A stretch of DNA of 64,000 nucleotides from Armigeres subalbatus (taxonomy: Eukaryota > Arthropoda > Insecta > Diptera > Culicidae), in assembly GCF_024139115.2 (NCBI RefSeq), contig NC_085141.1, forward strand, positions 172,744,994 through 172,808,993, in the 5' to 3' direction. Positions 54,575 to 64,000 of the stretch are shown piece after piece. A program made the position numbers and the translations under genes. The number at the start of each line of letters is the position of its first letter. The first letter of the stretch is position 1. The notes beneath the pieces are model-generated. The model was not told the DNA's origin. It did no database searches and saw only the letters and a list, made by a program, of their open reading frames with translations.

Positions 54575-54905
54575 GCAAGCTCATCTATCGCTCCATGGCT
54601 TGTAGAGCTTTGCAATGTGACACGATAACATGGAATCTGATAGTTGTCTGTAGCAACATGATTTATTCGAAGAATGATCATGTGGCGAAAATTGGACTGT
54701 AAAATTTGGTACAGATTTAACATATTTAAGACCCTTTTTCACCATTGCAAAAAATTGCGTTTGCAACACGTTGCAAAACACAGCACTCGTAGTATTTAAC
54801 CAACTCTGCAAGCCTCGTTGGATAAACGTACAACTCGTGCTGAAAAAATCATCTTTTTGCAACCAGTTGCACAAACTACTATTTTGACCGTTTTACTTCG
54901 TTTTG
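54575..54905 (-). repeat. Dispersed repeat N, copy 2
   Basis: Reverse complement of the 49.9-kb copy: AACATGGAATCTGATAG, GAATGATCATGTGG, CAACTCGTGCTGAAAAAATC and TTTTTGCAACCAGTTGCACA. Confidence 0.6.
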
Positions 54906-55485
54906 TAACACTAAGCAAATAACCGAAAAAAAAACTGAGTAAGTTTTCACTTGATCGTTTTTTTAACGAAATATAGACATCTGTTTGGATCGGTAGTTGG
55001 TACAAAAAGATCGTGATCGACATTGTAACAATCTCCTTTGACGTCCCTACGTCTATGGAGCGGACGTCCTTACGTCCTTAACCGGCTAATCTCGTTCTCT
55101 TCTATCTCAGGGTCGCGTATGACCTGCTTAGGGGACACACAAATCCAAAACCGAGGTGGACGACAACAAAAGCAAACCACTTCCATGCAAGGCTAGTAGG
55201 TCATGATTGAAAGAGACAATTTTACATTTTATTTATTTTTATTCTTATTCATATTTGTTTTTGGGGGTTAGTGTGTTTGGTTTAGTACCGTTGCGGCCGT
55301 TTGAGGAAGTAGGAGAGAAGCATACCTTTGATGGTCGACAAGGGGGCGACGAGCGAGGGGAGAGCGTGGGTTCATGACTGGTTCCGGATGTTTGCTAACA
55401 CTGTTCTTCGCTTTGTTCTCGGTGTCGGGCTTGCACTTCACAATGGCAATTCGACGGGGGTGATTCTTCGCTGGGCGGTGGATTG
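54906..55485. other. Spacer, possible LTR-like start at 55028
   Basis: TGTAACAATCTCC at 55024-55036 and ATTTTACA near 55220-55227 resemble LTR termini, but no duplication or partner supports this. No gene. Confidence 0.25.
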
Positions 55486-55489
55486 CCGT

Positions 55490-56165
55490 GAACACTCAGG
55501 GGGCTGGCTTGGCACTGATGGGTCACCCTTGGCGACGGAGGTTTGACGGTGGTGGTTTCTGTCGGGCGGCGGGGAGCCGCAACCACTGGAGAGCTTGCTT
55601 AGCACTAATGAGGCCACACTTGGCGACGGCGGTTTGACGGTGGTGGTTCCTGTCGGGCGGCGGGGAGCCGCGACCACTGGAGAGCTTGCTTGCCACGTGA
55701 GTCACACTCGGTGACGGCGTTTCGACGGTGATGGTTCTATGCCGAGCGGCGGGGAGCCGCAACCACTGGAGAGCTTGCTTAGCACTAATGAGGCTACACT
55801 TGGCGACGGCGGTTTGACGGTGGTGGTTCCTGTCGGGCGGCGGGGAGCCGCGACCACTGGAGAGCTTGCTTGCCACGTGAGTCACACTCGGTGACGGCGT
55901 TTCGACGGTGATGGTTCTATGCCAAGCGGGGAGCCGCAACCACTCGAGAATCTGCTGGGCACTTTTGTCTCACTGAGCGTCGGCGTTTCGAAGGGGTTGC
56001 TTCTTGGTCGGGCGGCGGAAAGTCGCGTCGATTTTCCTTCCGGACGGCGGAGAACCGGTACAGCTTACGGATGCTTGTTTCGCACTTTCGGGCTCACAAA
56101 AACACTTGCGGCGGCGGATCAACGGTGGTGGTTCCTTGCCGGACGGCTCGAAGCCAAGGCCTCTT
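55490..56165. repeat. GC-rich ~90-bp minisatellite with 180-bp dimer
   Basis: Two alternating units of 91 and 89 bp share GGCGGGGAGCCGC, CCACTGGAGAGCTTGCTT, GACGGCG and TTGACGGTGGTGGTT-type blocks. The dimer at 55560-55739 is repeated almost identically at 55740-55918, and diverged units lie on both sides. The minus strand stays open for 138 codons (55523-55939) with PPPDRNHHRQT motifs. A near-threefold period could explain the open frame without selection. Confidence 0.8.
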
Positions 56166-56580
56166 AGGGAACTCGTTCAAAGTCCGTTCCGAGCTGACAC
56201 GCGGTGGTAGGTTTCGGTTCACACGATTTTTCCCGGACACGGTTCTTTTTCCGTCCGATCGCTCTCGCTGTTACTGCCCGAATCCCCGTTTATTCTCCTC
56301 CTCTTTTTCTTCTCCTTTTCTCTCCCCCTTTTCGCTCCGGATCTTGCGATGACATTTTCTATTTCGCCCTCTTAGGGGTGATTCACTACTTAGCGTTAGT
56401 GGGTACACGGTTAAGGTGGAATAACCGGTCATGTACCAAATTATTCCACCTTTTGGGTACTGCATGCTGAGTCTCACAAAATATAATCTTGTTAGTTTTT
56501 TTTTTGTCTCGTATTTATATGAACAAACTTTAAGGCAGTTAGTCGGCTTATTGTTACCGTATTCGGTAACAACATATATT
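56166..56580. other. Spacer, no gene recognised
   Basis: Pyrimidine-rich (CTCCTCTTTTTC-type, 56290-56335), then two short inverted repeats (GGTGGAATAA/TTATTCCACC and GTTACCGTATTCGGTAAC). No gene. Confidence 0.35.
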
Positions 56581-56845
56581 GCGAAAATGGGAAGACTGCG
56601 GTGGGCCGGGCACGTAGCCAGAATTTTGGACAGCAATAAGGTGAAAATGGTCCCCGACAACGATCCAACGGGAATAAGCAGGCGAGGTACACAGCGAGCA
56701 AGGTGGATCGATCAGGTGGAGGACGATTTGCGGACCTTCCGCAGACTGCGTGGTTGTCAACGTGCAGCCATGGACCGAGCAGAATGGAGAAGACTTTTAT
56801 GTACCGTACAGGCCACTCCGGCCTTAGTCTGGTAATAAATAAATC
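56581..56845 (+). pseudogene. RTE family A copy 3, 3' fragment
   Basis: AKMGRLRWAGHVARILDSN, RGTQRARWIDQVEDDLRTF and MDRAEWRRLLCTVQATPALV are the last residues of family A. A stop near 56834 and a TAATAAATAAAT tail follow. It is strongly 5'-truncated, as is usual for target-primed insertion. Confidence 0.88.
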
Positions 56846-57008
56846 AACCGTCTAAGACGAGTTTAGTACTTTCCATTTACTTCCACTAAGTTTTGTTATC
56901 TTTGCAGATATGTATTTCGACCTCAACTATGAGCTTTAAATACGTATCTGCAAAGATAACATAACTTGTGGAATTAAATGGAAGGTACTAAACTCGTCTT
57001 AGACGGTT
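56846..57008. mobile_element. 163-bp palindromic MITE
   Basis: AACCGTCTAAGACGAGTTTA starts the left arm, and the complement ends the right arm at 57008. Arms extend about 45 bp, and an inner palindrome includes GTTATCTTTGCAGATA. It abuts the RTE-A tail directly. The flank GAATACATTCCACTAA is shared with the 53.55-kb copy, so the element may extend further right. Confidence 0.75.
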
Positions 57009-57349
57009 GAATACATTCCACTAAAAAGAGCTTAAAATATTTTTTCCAATAAATAAATGTGCTATCCGTCAAAAGTTACGTCGGAGTGCCGACACCCGAC
57101 CAGTGCCGGCAACCGACCACCTTCCCCTACATGGCCGTTACAAGCAGAGAGGATTGCTTAGTTTTGCACGTTGGACTCTTCTTAGAGCTGAAGTGAACTG
57201 AATAGTTTTGGGGTCTTTCACAAATTACGTAATGCTGTACGGGGAGGGAGGGGGTCAAGCCGAGTGTTTAGATCCACACAAAAAATATTAAACCTTTCGG
57301 GGTGGGTGGGTGGTCCCTCGTAACACTTTTTGTATGAAAAGTCCAAAAT
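57009..57349. other. Repeat-like spacer, no gene
   Basis: CACAAATTACGTAATGCTGT followed by a G-rich tract (57240-57315) looks like a dispersed repeat, but no partner occurs in this window. Confidence 0.3.
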
Positions 57350-57850
57350 AACTAATTTTTGCAAAACGTAATTTTAGAAAGAACCCTTTGCTTGGCTATG
57401 CGTTCGTCTGGCGAAATACTTAAGCAAATCAAATATCTCGGTGTGATAATGGACAAGGCACTGACATTTTGATCTCGTTGTGAAGATGTGATTTCGAGGG
57501 CGAACAAGCAACTTGGGTTTATTTTCAAGATGTCCGAAGGTTTTCGTGATCTTCTCTGCCACAAATCACTCTTCTGTGCTTAAGTTCGTGCCATTTTGGA
57601 ATCTTCGTTAAAGGTATGGTGTCCATGCAGTAGGAATTGGATTGACCGTATTGTAGCAATCCCGGAAAGATCTTTGAGACGGCGAGATTTCCGAGATATG
57701 GACAACATGACCCCATTAGGTTTATGGTATCCAGGTTCAACGATAGGTTCCAGCAATTCGACTTTATTACCTAGGCTAGGTTATCGTATACTGATCTATA
57801 ATGTACTGTGCGGTTTGTATATAGATCCTTATGTTAAGGAAATCACATGA
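57350..57850 (+). pseudogene. LINE reverse transcriptase C-terminal fragment
   Basis: Across shifted frames: IKYLGVIMDKALTF, CEDVISRANKQLGFIFKMSE and ESSLKVWCPCSRNWIDRIVA. This is the thumb and C-terminal region of Jockey/I-type LINEs. Later residues (LPRLGYRILIYNVLCGLYID) continue to 57850. At least two stops and two frame changes are present. It differs from the Jockey family at 13-17 kb. Confidence 0.75.
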
Positions 57851-59748
57851 GAAGAAGGCGAAAACTGCTAATGCGTAAGAAATTTGGCAAATATTTTTAT
57901 TCATGTTTCCATATAATGTTCGTGGTTCAGTTGAACTTTAAAAACCCATATAAATCCACCCACAGTGAGATTTTGACCCTTGCTTGGTTATAAGGCAATA
58001 TTTCCAGACTCCAGTATTTGAAACGAGATAAAACTACTCAGCGTGCCACGGTGATTTACCGTGAAAGTGACAGAATAATTGCCTACCCAAAGGCGGATGT
58101 CATGGGTTGAGTGACAACTCAACGAATGATAACGTACTGTACTTCATGCTGCCTAGCTATAAGGCGCTCGCCAGATTGAATAACTATTGTAACATGGTTA
58201 GTAACTATCGTAGCGCTGGTTGCACATATTTTACTCGTAATTTCCAGAGACCTCGATATTAATTAATCCAGAACTAACTAAATCAGTCATTGATCTGAGC
58301 GAAACTCAATAGCGTTCAATAATAACATATATTTCGCCTTATGGATGCCTAATTTGGTAAAACTAAACTTGTTCAATACCTTAAAAATGAGCGAGATTTT
58401 TATGGTAGTAAATTTCAGAATTTGCACACATACGCACACATACATGCATACAAGTGATCTATTAGTGTCTCAAAACATGCTCACATTTGCTATCTAGCTT
58501 CCACTGAAGACATTTTTGAAATCCCTTTCAATTTTTACGTTTTTGCTTTTCTGAGAAGATTTTTTTGTACATGCTTCTATATGTTCCTCAATTAAAATCA
58601 TTTGTTTCTTTGAAACCAATCAGAAAAATAGGCATAATTCCATGTCATATCATTTGTTATAATTATATTTTCAATGGCAAAGTGAATTTGCTTAAAATAC
58701 CATACATTTTATTTAATAATTCACGAGATTTCTTAATAGATTAATACGTAACACACCTGCGTAACGCATACAAAGTGAAATTATAGACACTTCCGAAGGA
58801 AGGGTCAAAAAGTCAAGTCTTACCGCCATACTATAATGACGTTACTATAATTTTATGATACTGTCATGCCATCTTTCAACTCAGCCCAAAAACGAAGCAT
58901 AAAGCAAGTATAAATGTGTGTGCGCTTTAAGCTCTCCCTCTCTCATATAACCTGCCTTGGTCCTACATAAGGGAAAGGGTTAATATGCACAAACCAATAA
59001 AATTTTAAATTCTTTGTTTCTCCGTAGATTTTTGTTACATTATGAGCGAGGCTTTCGCCAGCCAAGTGAATAAATCTTTTTGGAATATTCAGATAAGCAG
59101 AGAAAAAGTAGCTAAAAGATCAAATTTTACTTGAAAATAAGTTTCAAAAGAAGCGTTAATTCAAAATAAATTGGAAAACGAATAATTTTGTTATTTAAAC
59201 CCCATCCCTTTTTGGTTTCTGAAAAAAAATCGGTTCAAGTTTACTTATTATAGTTTATCTGCGTGAATACAAATTTGCTGATGCATGTTGAATAATTACA
59301 AATATGTGTAGGAGTTTGTTAATTTTATTTCAAATTGATAATCTTATGATTTTTGCGTTGTTTTGTCAACTAAATCTATTTCTCTGTTGTCATTTTTTTA
59401 TCAAAACAATATCTTTTTTCAAATAATGGAACATTCAAGACAAAATATGTTTGTTAAATTATTTTATTGATAAACATTTGTTGAGAGTTGAGTGTGTCAA
59501 TAGCAAGCTCAATTCACAACTGACGATAAAGCATTTAAAGTATGCGCTGTCGATCATTGATTATATGCCAATTTTAATCGAATACTTACTAACCTTTAAT
59601 TGAATAATTACAACCCTCTCGTTTGCAACTTTTGCCTGTATTTTAGACAGAGCTTGATATTACTATGCATTCATTTACAGTCACCTCGGTTACCATTGCA
59701 TTTTGCCTGAAGCTTAAAAACAAACAATTGAAGTGTTCACTCTATAGA
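57851..59748. other. AT-rich stretch, no gene recognised
   Basis: Family-M-like AAAAACCCATATAAATCCAC lies near 57940, and a (CACATA)n tract near 58430-58445. Otherwise nothing is recognised. Confidence 0.3.
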
Positions 59749-59866
59749 AGGCTCCCCCCGAACCTAAGCGATTCCATCGCCGCGACTCTATCGCTGGGTC
59801 GTTGCACGCAATGTTCCATGTACACTTCCATATAAACGGCGACTGAATTGCTATTCAACGAAAAAG
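59749..59866. repeat. Truncated copy of the 43.2-kb MITE
   Basis: AGGCTCCCCCCGAACCTAAG and CCATCGCCGCG match the left half of 43175-43326. The right TIR is missing. Confidence 0.65.
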
Positions 59867-60469
59867 TAAAAGAAAATGTTTACAAAATTTCAGGGTGCAT
59901 ATTATACTACATAGCCCATTATAATTGGTAGGAAAAAGTGCCCTAATCACAATTCAAACATATCGAACTGACGTTTCTTTCTCCAGCTGTGATTCTTCAT
60001 GTAGGTATGTAGTAGCAAAAGAGAGAAGAGAGATCGGTCGGGAGCATAAATATCAGCATAACTCTGAGCATAGTGGAAGCGTCATGATATTCGTCTTGTC
60101 CATCCCACTCTAGCATAGGTGCAAAAACCATCGCCTCTTTGGAGAAGAGCATGTATTGTGCATGCTGTTCTTATACATATTCCGTGTATCGCATATGAAT
60201 TCATTCACACAACGATATAGCATATTGCCCTAGAGGTGGATACAAACGAACAGTTAGACATTTTTGTTTTGTTCATACCCTCATTCTGCGCTGGATAGTT
60301 TACACCGCGACAACGCACGTCCTTCTTCGGTTTAGGGAAAATAGTCCCATTCAAATTTTAAACTCTACTGCCCAGTACTAATTCCATGTCACTTGTTTAC
60401 TTGCTGCAAATTAAGGTCTCTAGTTGGATGAAAATCGGCATTAGCAGAATCGTTTTTACTAGCGTTCGC

Positions 60470-61059
60470 GGTCAGTTGTGAGCAACGCAGATATCCGTCG
60501 CCGCGACACGCAAGTGAAATTTGTAATGACTGTAATACGGTGCAGTCAATATCATTTTCAGTGAAACAAAAATCGATTTGGGGTGAAGCCTTGTGATGAA
60601 ATTTCTGTTCTAAAGAAGATACCTCGGAGAATTTAATGCGTTCGTTTCTTGTGGAAAGCTGTAATCAATGAGTGTAGAAGCGATATGAGTGTATGAAGAA
60701 TTCATTTGATAGTTAAATCTGAAATTGAGCCCCAATTACATCAACAGCCATTTTTGTGATAGCATTTAGTTATGGGTGATTTCTTGAATGTTCAAAGTTT
60801 AGTATTCGTTCGAAATGCCGCATAAGAAGTAATCAGCTTAAAAATATTTTGAAGTGCTCAGTGGTTTGATAAAACGTTAGTCTAGTGTTTCGTTGGAGTC
60901 GCATATTCCCGAAAATCTATCAAAGTGGAACATCCTAGTATGAAAACCCGTCTCACGACACTGACATGGCGAGGTTCAGCATCCGTGGATCCTAGGTTCT
61001 CGGCATCGATGCTGCCTTGGTCCATCGCGGATATCAGGAACCACGAGAGTTATGTAACG
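60470..61059 (+). CDS. Candidate host first exon: 5' UTR plus 40 codons, ending at a splice donor
   Basis: An ATG at 60940 with A at -3 opens MKTRLTTLTWRGSASVDPRF and runs 40 codons to VT at 61059. It is followed immediately by GTAAGATATG, a good donor, leaving phase 0. An in-frame TAG at 60883 precedes it, so the frame starts here. The upstream 450 bases are non-repetitive and contain an Inr-like TCAGTT near 60472, so 60470-60939 could be 5' UTR. I do not recognise the peptide. No partner exon lies in the window. It may instead be a chance frame with a donor-like site. Confidence 0.35.
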
Positions 61060-61785
61060 GTAAGATATGCAGCTCCATGTTGACGGTTTACCCAAAACTT
61101 CATCAAACCATTTTTTTTTCTAAACTGGTTGGCTGTATAACCCCGGGCTGACTTTGAAGTGCTACCGTTGGAACAGATTTTCATTTCCTTCCATACGCTA
61201 GTGCACACTGTGCACAGTCTCTACATACAAATATTGATTTTCTCAAATCGCATGGCGAGAGTGCTACCAGCCAGCCTTTCTATTCTTGCAAACCACACTC
61301 GTTTTATGTGAAACACAAATAGTGCACAAGCTGAGCCTACCGGATTATTTAACCAATGCATGTACGGATTACAACTGCATTGGTATCCATTTCACCGTAA
61401 ATAATTGAAAAACAAAAAACAAATTAGTTACGGCATAGAGGACGATTTTTTTGCAAATCATATAATCATGTTTAGAAATGCTGATTACAAAGGTACATAA
61501 TTTTATTCTATGAACACTTTAAAATAATCTAAATAAATTTGGCACTAAATGCTTCTGATTCTATTAGAATAATTGTACCGGTTTAGTGTTCTATTAACCA
61601 CCCAGTTAACATATTTATGTTTCGAAAACAATCTATCCGTTTCAATTAAATGTACAAAGCCAGTAAGTATACAATATACATATATCTTATCAAAACTAAC
61701 GAACCCCTCCTGACTCGCTAAAGTGGCCAAAAATGGAGCCCTGATTAAAGCCAAACCTAATAAGAATGATTTGTTCAATCTAATG
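61060..61785. other. Possible intron start, no gene recognised
   Basis: AT-rich sequence downstream of the candidate donor. No repeat or exon was recognised. Confidence 0.3.
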
Positions 61786-61789
61786 ACTA

Positions 61790-61935
61790 CACTGATATCC
61801 TAACACGCTTTGGGTCGACATTCTGGCTTCGTGCACAGCCCACTATAATTTCCCGGTTCCAGTGTTGGTATATTTCTCCCAACACACGATCTAATTCAAG
61901 GTTCATTCGCCTTTTTCGATTTTCTTTCGTCTGTG
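61790..61935 (-). pseudogene. Decayed RTE 3' fragment
   Basis: Minus-strand residues RKRRMNLELDRVLGE and WNREIIVGCARSQNVDPKRV align with the RTE C-terminal pattern RRRMNHELxxLLGEPS and RLRWAGHVARMSDxNPVK. It is too decayed to assign to a family. Confidence 0.5.
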
Positions 61936-62407
61936 ACTCGCCAAGTACCGTAATCCGGGGGAACTTTGATCGCCGGGGTAACATTTATTAGTTTGACCAT
62001 TTTCAAGAAATGAATAAAATATTATTTTCTGATATTACAAGTACTTACTGTGAGTTAGGTATCCTAATCTTGACTAAACTTGCTGCTTTTCGGATGAATT
62101 TGAATTTATTTTTCGCCAAAATTTGAAAAATAAAATCAAATAAATTAAACTCGCACCTATTATGTGATAAGTAATCTTATTTTCTTAGTTGATCCATAGT
62201 TTTTGTTTCGAAATTTGGATTTGTATTGTTAAAAAACTTGATAATTGCACTGATCCCTTTCTCGAAACAATCGATGTACATCACCTCAGCGTAAGAAATT
62301 CCAACTATAATTGTCTGCCTTAAGGCGTTTGCAGACGCTTGCTAAATAGATAAATGATTGATCAAAATTATTTCATATTCAAAAATAAAAAAACTCGACA
62401 ATAATAT

Positions 62408-62705
62408 TAAAAAAAAACCCAGATTAATCCAACTAGCGGCGATGATGCCTTTAACGTGCATCGTGAAATATATTGAAAAAAAATCACATAAAAAATGTCG
62501 AAAAAGCACTTAAGTGTAATAGATCGCATTTTTCCTATCATTTTGCATGTTTTTTGCATTAATTACTATGCATTAGCACAACCCTTGAAAAAAAATTCCA
62601 AAGGGGGATCTTTGGGAAAAAATCCAAATTGAAATGTCCGATCGAGATAATTTCAATAGCAAATAATGTGACCGCATTCCCCATCGAATGCAACTTGTTG
62701 CGAGT
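62408..62705. repeat. Repeat family M, partial copy
   Basis: AAAAACCCAGATTAATCCAA, GATGCCTTTAACGTGCAT and CATCGAATGCAACTTGTTGC match the first half of family M; the terminal half is absent. Confidence 0.6.
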
Positions 62706-62830
62706 AAAGATCAGATCATTTAGAAATGGGGCACTTCCAAATGCGTGTATTTTTTTAACTTTTAGTTTGTTCGAAAAACTTTCTAAGAATGGAACAAAAG
62801 TTATATTATTTTATTTCATATGAATGACTG

Positions 62831-64000
62831 GGCAGCAGGGACTATGTCCAAGGGCTTGACGATCCCCAGGCCATCTGCGAGTTGTGGCGCCTGCCTAGGA
62901 TGTGGTGGGGTTTGACAGTGGGCCCTGTTAAACCTCTATAAAAGCTGCATGTATCCGCAAGTAGGCTCCGCCAAAGCGACCGTGTGCCGCTCAAAGCGCA
63001 CAAGCCCAAGTCCTGGTGTTAGGTGGGACGCTAAACAGCCCTGACACGACGGCCCTCCGACGAGACAGGAGGTTTGCGCAGGCCCAATAAGCCGCCTTTA
63101 AAAACAACTATTACGAACGACATAGAAGATAATACGACTCGATACAATCGGCAACGACCTAGGCGACGAATAAAGGATCACGATTGGAAGCTTGGAACAT
63201 GGAACTGCAAGTCGCTAGGCTTCGCAGGTTGCGACAGGATAATCTACGATGAATTACATCCCCGCAACTTCGATGTCGTAGCGCTGCAGGAAATCTGCTG
63301 GACAGGACAGAAAGTGTGGAAAAGCGGGCATCGAGCGGCTACCTTCTACCAAAGCTGTGGCACCACCAACGAGCTGAGAACCGGCTTCATAGTGCTGGGA
63401 AAGATGCGCCCACGCGTGAGGATAAAAAGCCGTTTCTTCAACTATACCATCATCAACGTGCACTGCCCACACGAAGGGAGATCCGACGACGAGAAAGAAG
63501 CGTTCTATGCGCAACTGGAGCAGATATACGATGGATGCTCACTACGGGACGTCAAAATCGTCATCGGTGACATGAACGCTCAGGTAGGAACGGAGGAAAT
63601 GTATAGACCGGTCATCGGACCGGATAGTCTGCACACCGTATCGAATGACAACGGCCAACGATGCATAAACTTTGCAGCCTCCCGCGGAATGGTAGTCCGA
63701 AGCACTTTCTTCCCCCGCAAAAATATCCACAAAGCCACATGGAAATCACCTAATCAAGTAACGGAAAACTAAATCGACCACGTTCTAATCGACGGTAAAT
63801 TCTTCTCCGACATCACGAACGTACGCACTTACCGCAGTGCGAATATTGAATCCGACCACTACCTCGTTGCAGTATGTCTGCGTTCAAAACTCTCGACGGT
63901 GTACAACACGCGTCGGAGTCGTCCGCCGCGGCTAAACATTGGGCGGCTTTTAGACGGTAGACTAGCCCAAGACTACGCGCAGCAGCTGGAAGTGGCACTC
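62831..64000 (+). pseudogene. RTE family A copy 5, 5' half, continues beyond the window
   Basis: It begins GGCAGCAGGGACTATGTCCA, matching copy 2, and has the leader with CCTCTATAAAAGCTGCATGT. The protein starts MRRPNKPPLKTTITN at 63074. Endonuclease motifs GTWNCKSLGF, ALQEICWTGQ and GDMNAQVGTEE are intact. Against copy 2, about 13 codons are missing after KMRPRV (about 63415), and a Gln codon is now TAA at 63770-63772. The frame otherwise continues (IDHVLIDGKFFSD, NIESDHYLVAV) to the window edge. As seen here the endonuclease is disrupted, so the copy is dead unless readthrough occurs. Confidence 0.92.

Noticed and set aside
55024..55227. Short LTR from TGTAAC to TTTTACA
   Set aside because: There is no target duplication, no partner LTR and imperfect termini; too weak to call.
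55395..55939. Proline-rich 138-codon protein on the minus strand
   Set aside because: It is explained by a tandem minisatellite; there is no start context, homology or flanking gene structure.
1..64000. Endogenous viral elements
   Set aside because: I looked for replicase, nucleoprotein and capsid-like motifs in the long frames and saw none; all RT motifs are of the LINE type.

Overview
The window looks like a stretch of mosquito nuclear DNA, most likely Aedes. The tRNA-headed SINE at 49.0-49.3 kb resembles the Feilai SINE of Aedes as I remember it. A second tRNA-headed SINE-like element ends in a (CAAGCT)n tail. Many non-LTR retrotransposon copies belong to the RTE and Jockey/I groups, and short TIR elements are abundant, often with TA target duplications. 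I see no complete host protein-coding gene, no rRNA, no CRISPR array and nothing prokaryotic. Almost every long open frame is a retrotransposon remnant or the antisense shadow of one. All family names come from motif recognition, not from a search.

Layout. 0-1.2 kb: 3' half of an RTE element (family A). 1.3-2.9 kb: three MITEs, one nested. 3.8-4.9 kb: I-clade LINE with an RNase H motif, minus strand. 5.5-7.4 kb: RTE family C. 7.7-8.7 kb: Jockey RT split by a MITE. 8.7-11.6 kb: a tandem repeat, then apparently low-copy DNA. 11.6-12.8 kb: repeat family M and a tRNA SINE. 13.1-17.4 kb: Jockey element split by a 1.9-kb TIR element. 17.5-20.1 kb: RTE family B. 20.1-25.1 kb: low-repeat DNA with one candidate non-coding exon. 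25.2-29.1 kb: nearly full-length RTE-A on the minus strand, interrupted by two MITEs. 29.4-37.1 kb: broken LINE copies around a tRNA SINE that carries an LTR-like insertion. 37.1-42.4 kb: a 2-kb tandem array with promoter-like and histone-type 3' stem-loop motifs. 42.4-47.4 kb: scattered repeats. 47.6-53.3 kb: a deep nest of transposons. 53.3-57.9 kb: foldback and MITE remnants, a GC-rich minisatellite and LINE ends. 57.9-62.4 kb: mostly low-copy DNA with a candidate first coding exon at 60.94-61.06 kb. 62.8-64.0 kb: 5' half of another RTE-A copy, running off the window.

How the parts relate. The RTE and Jockey copies encode an endonuclease and a reverse transcriptase, which nick a chromosomal site and copy the element RNA there. 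The SINEs and MITEs encode nothing and depend on enzymes made elsewhere. Insertions inside elements with known reading frames show exact boundaries, target duplications and predicted empty sites, so the relative order of several events can be read directly.
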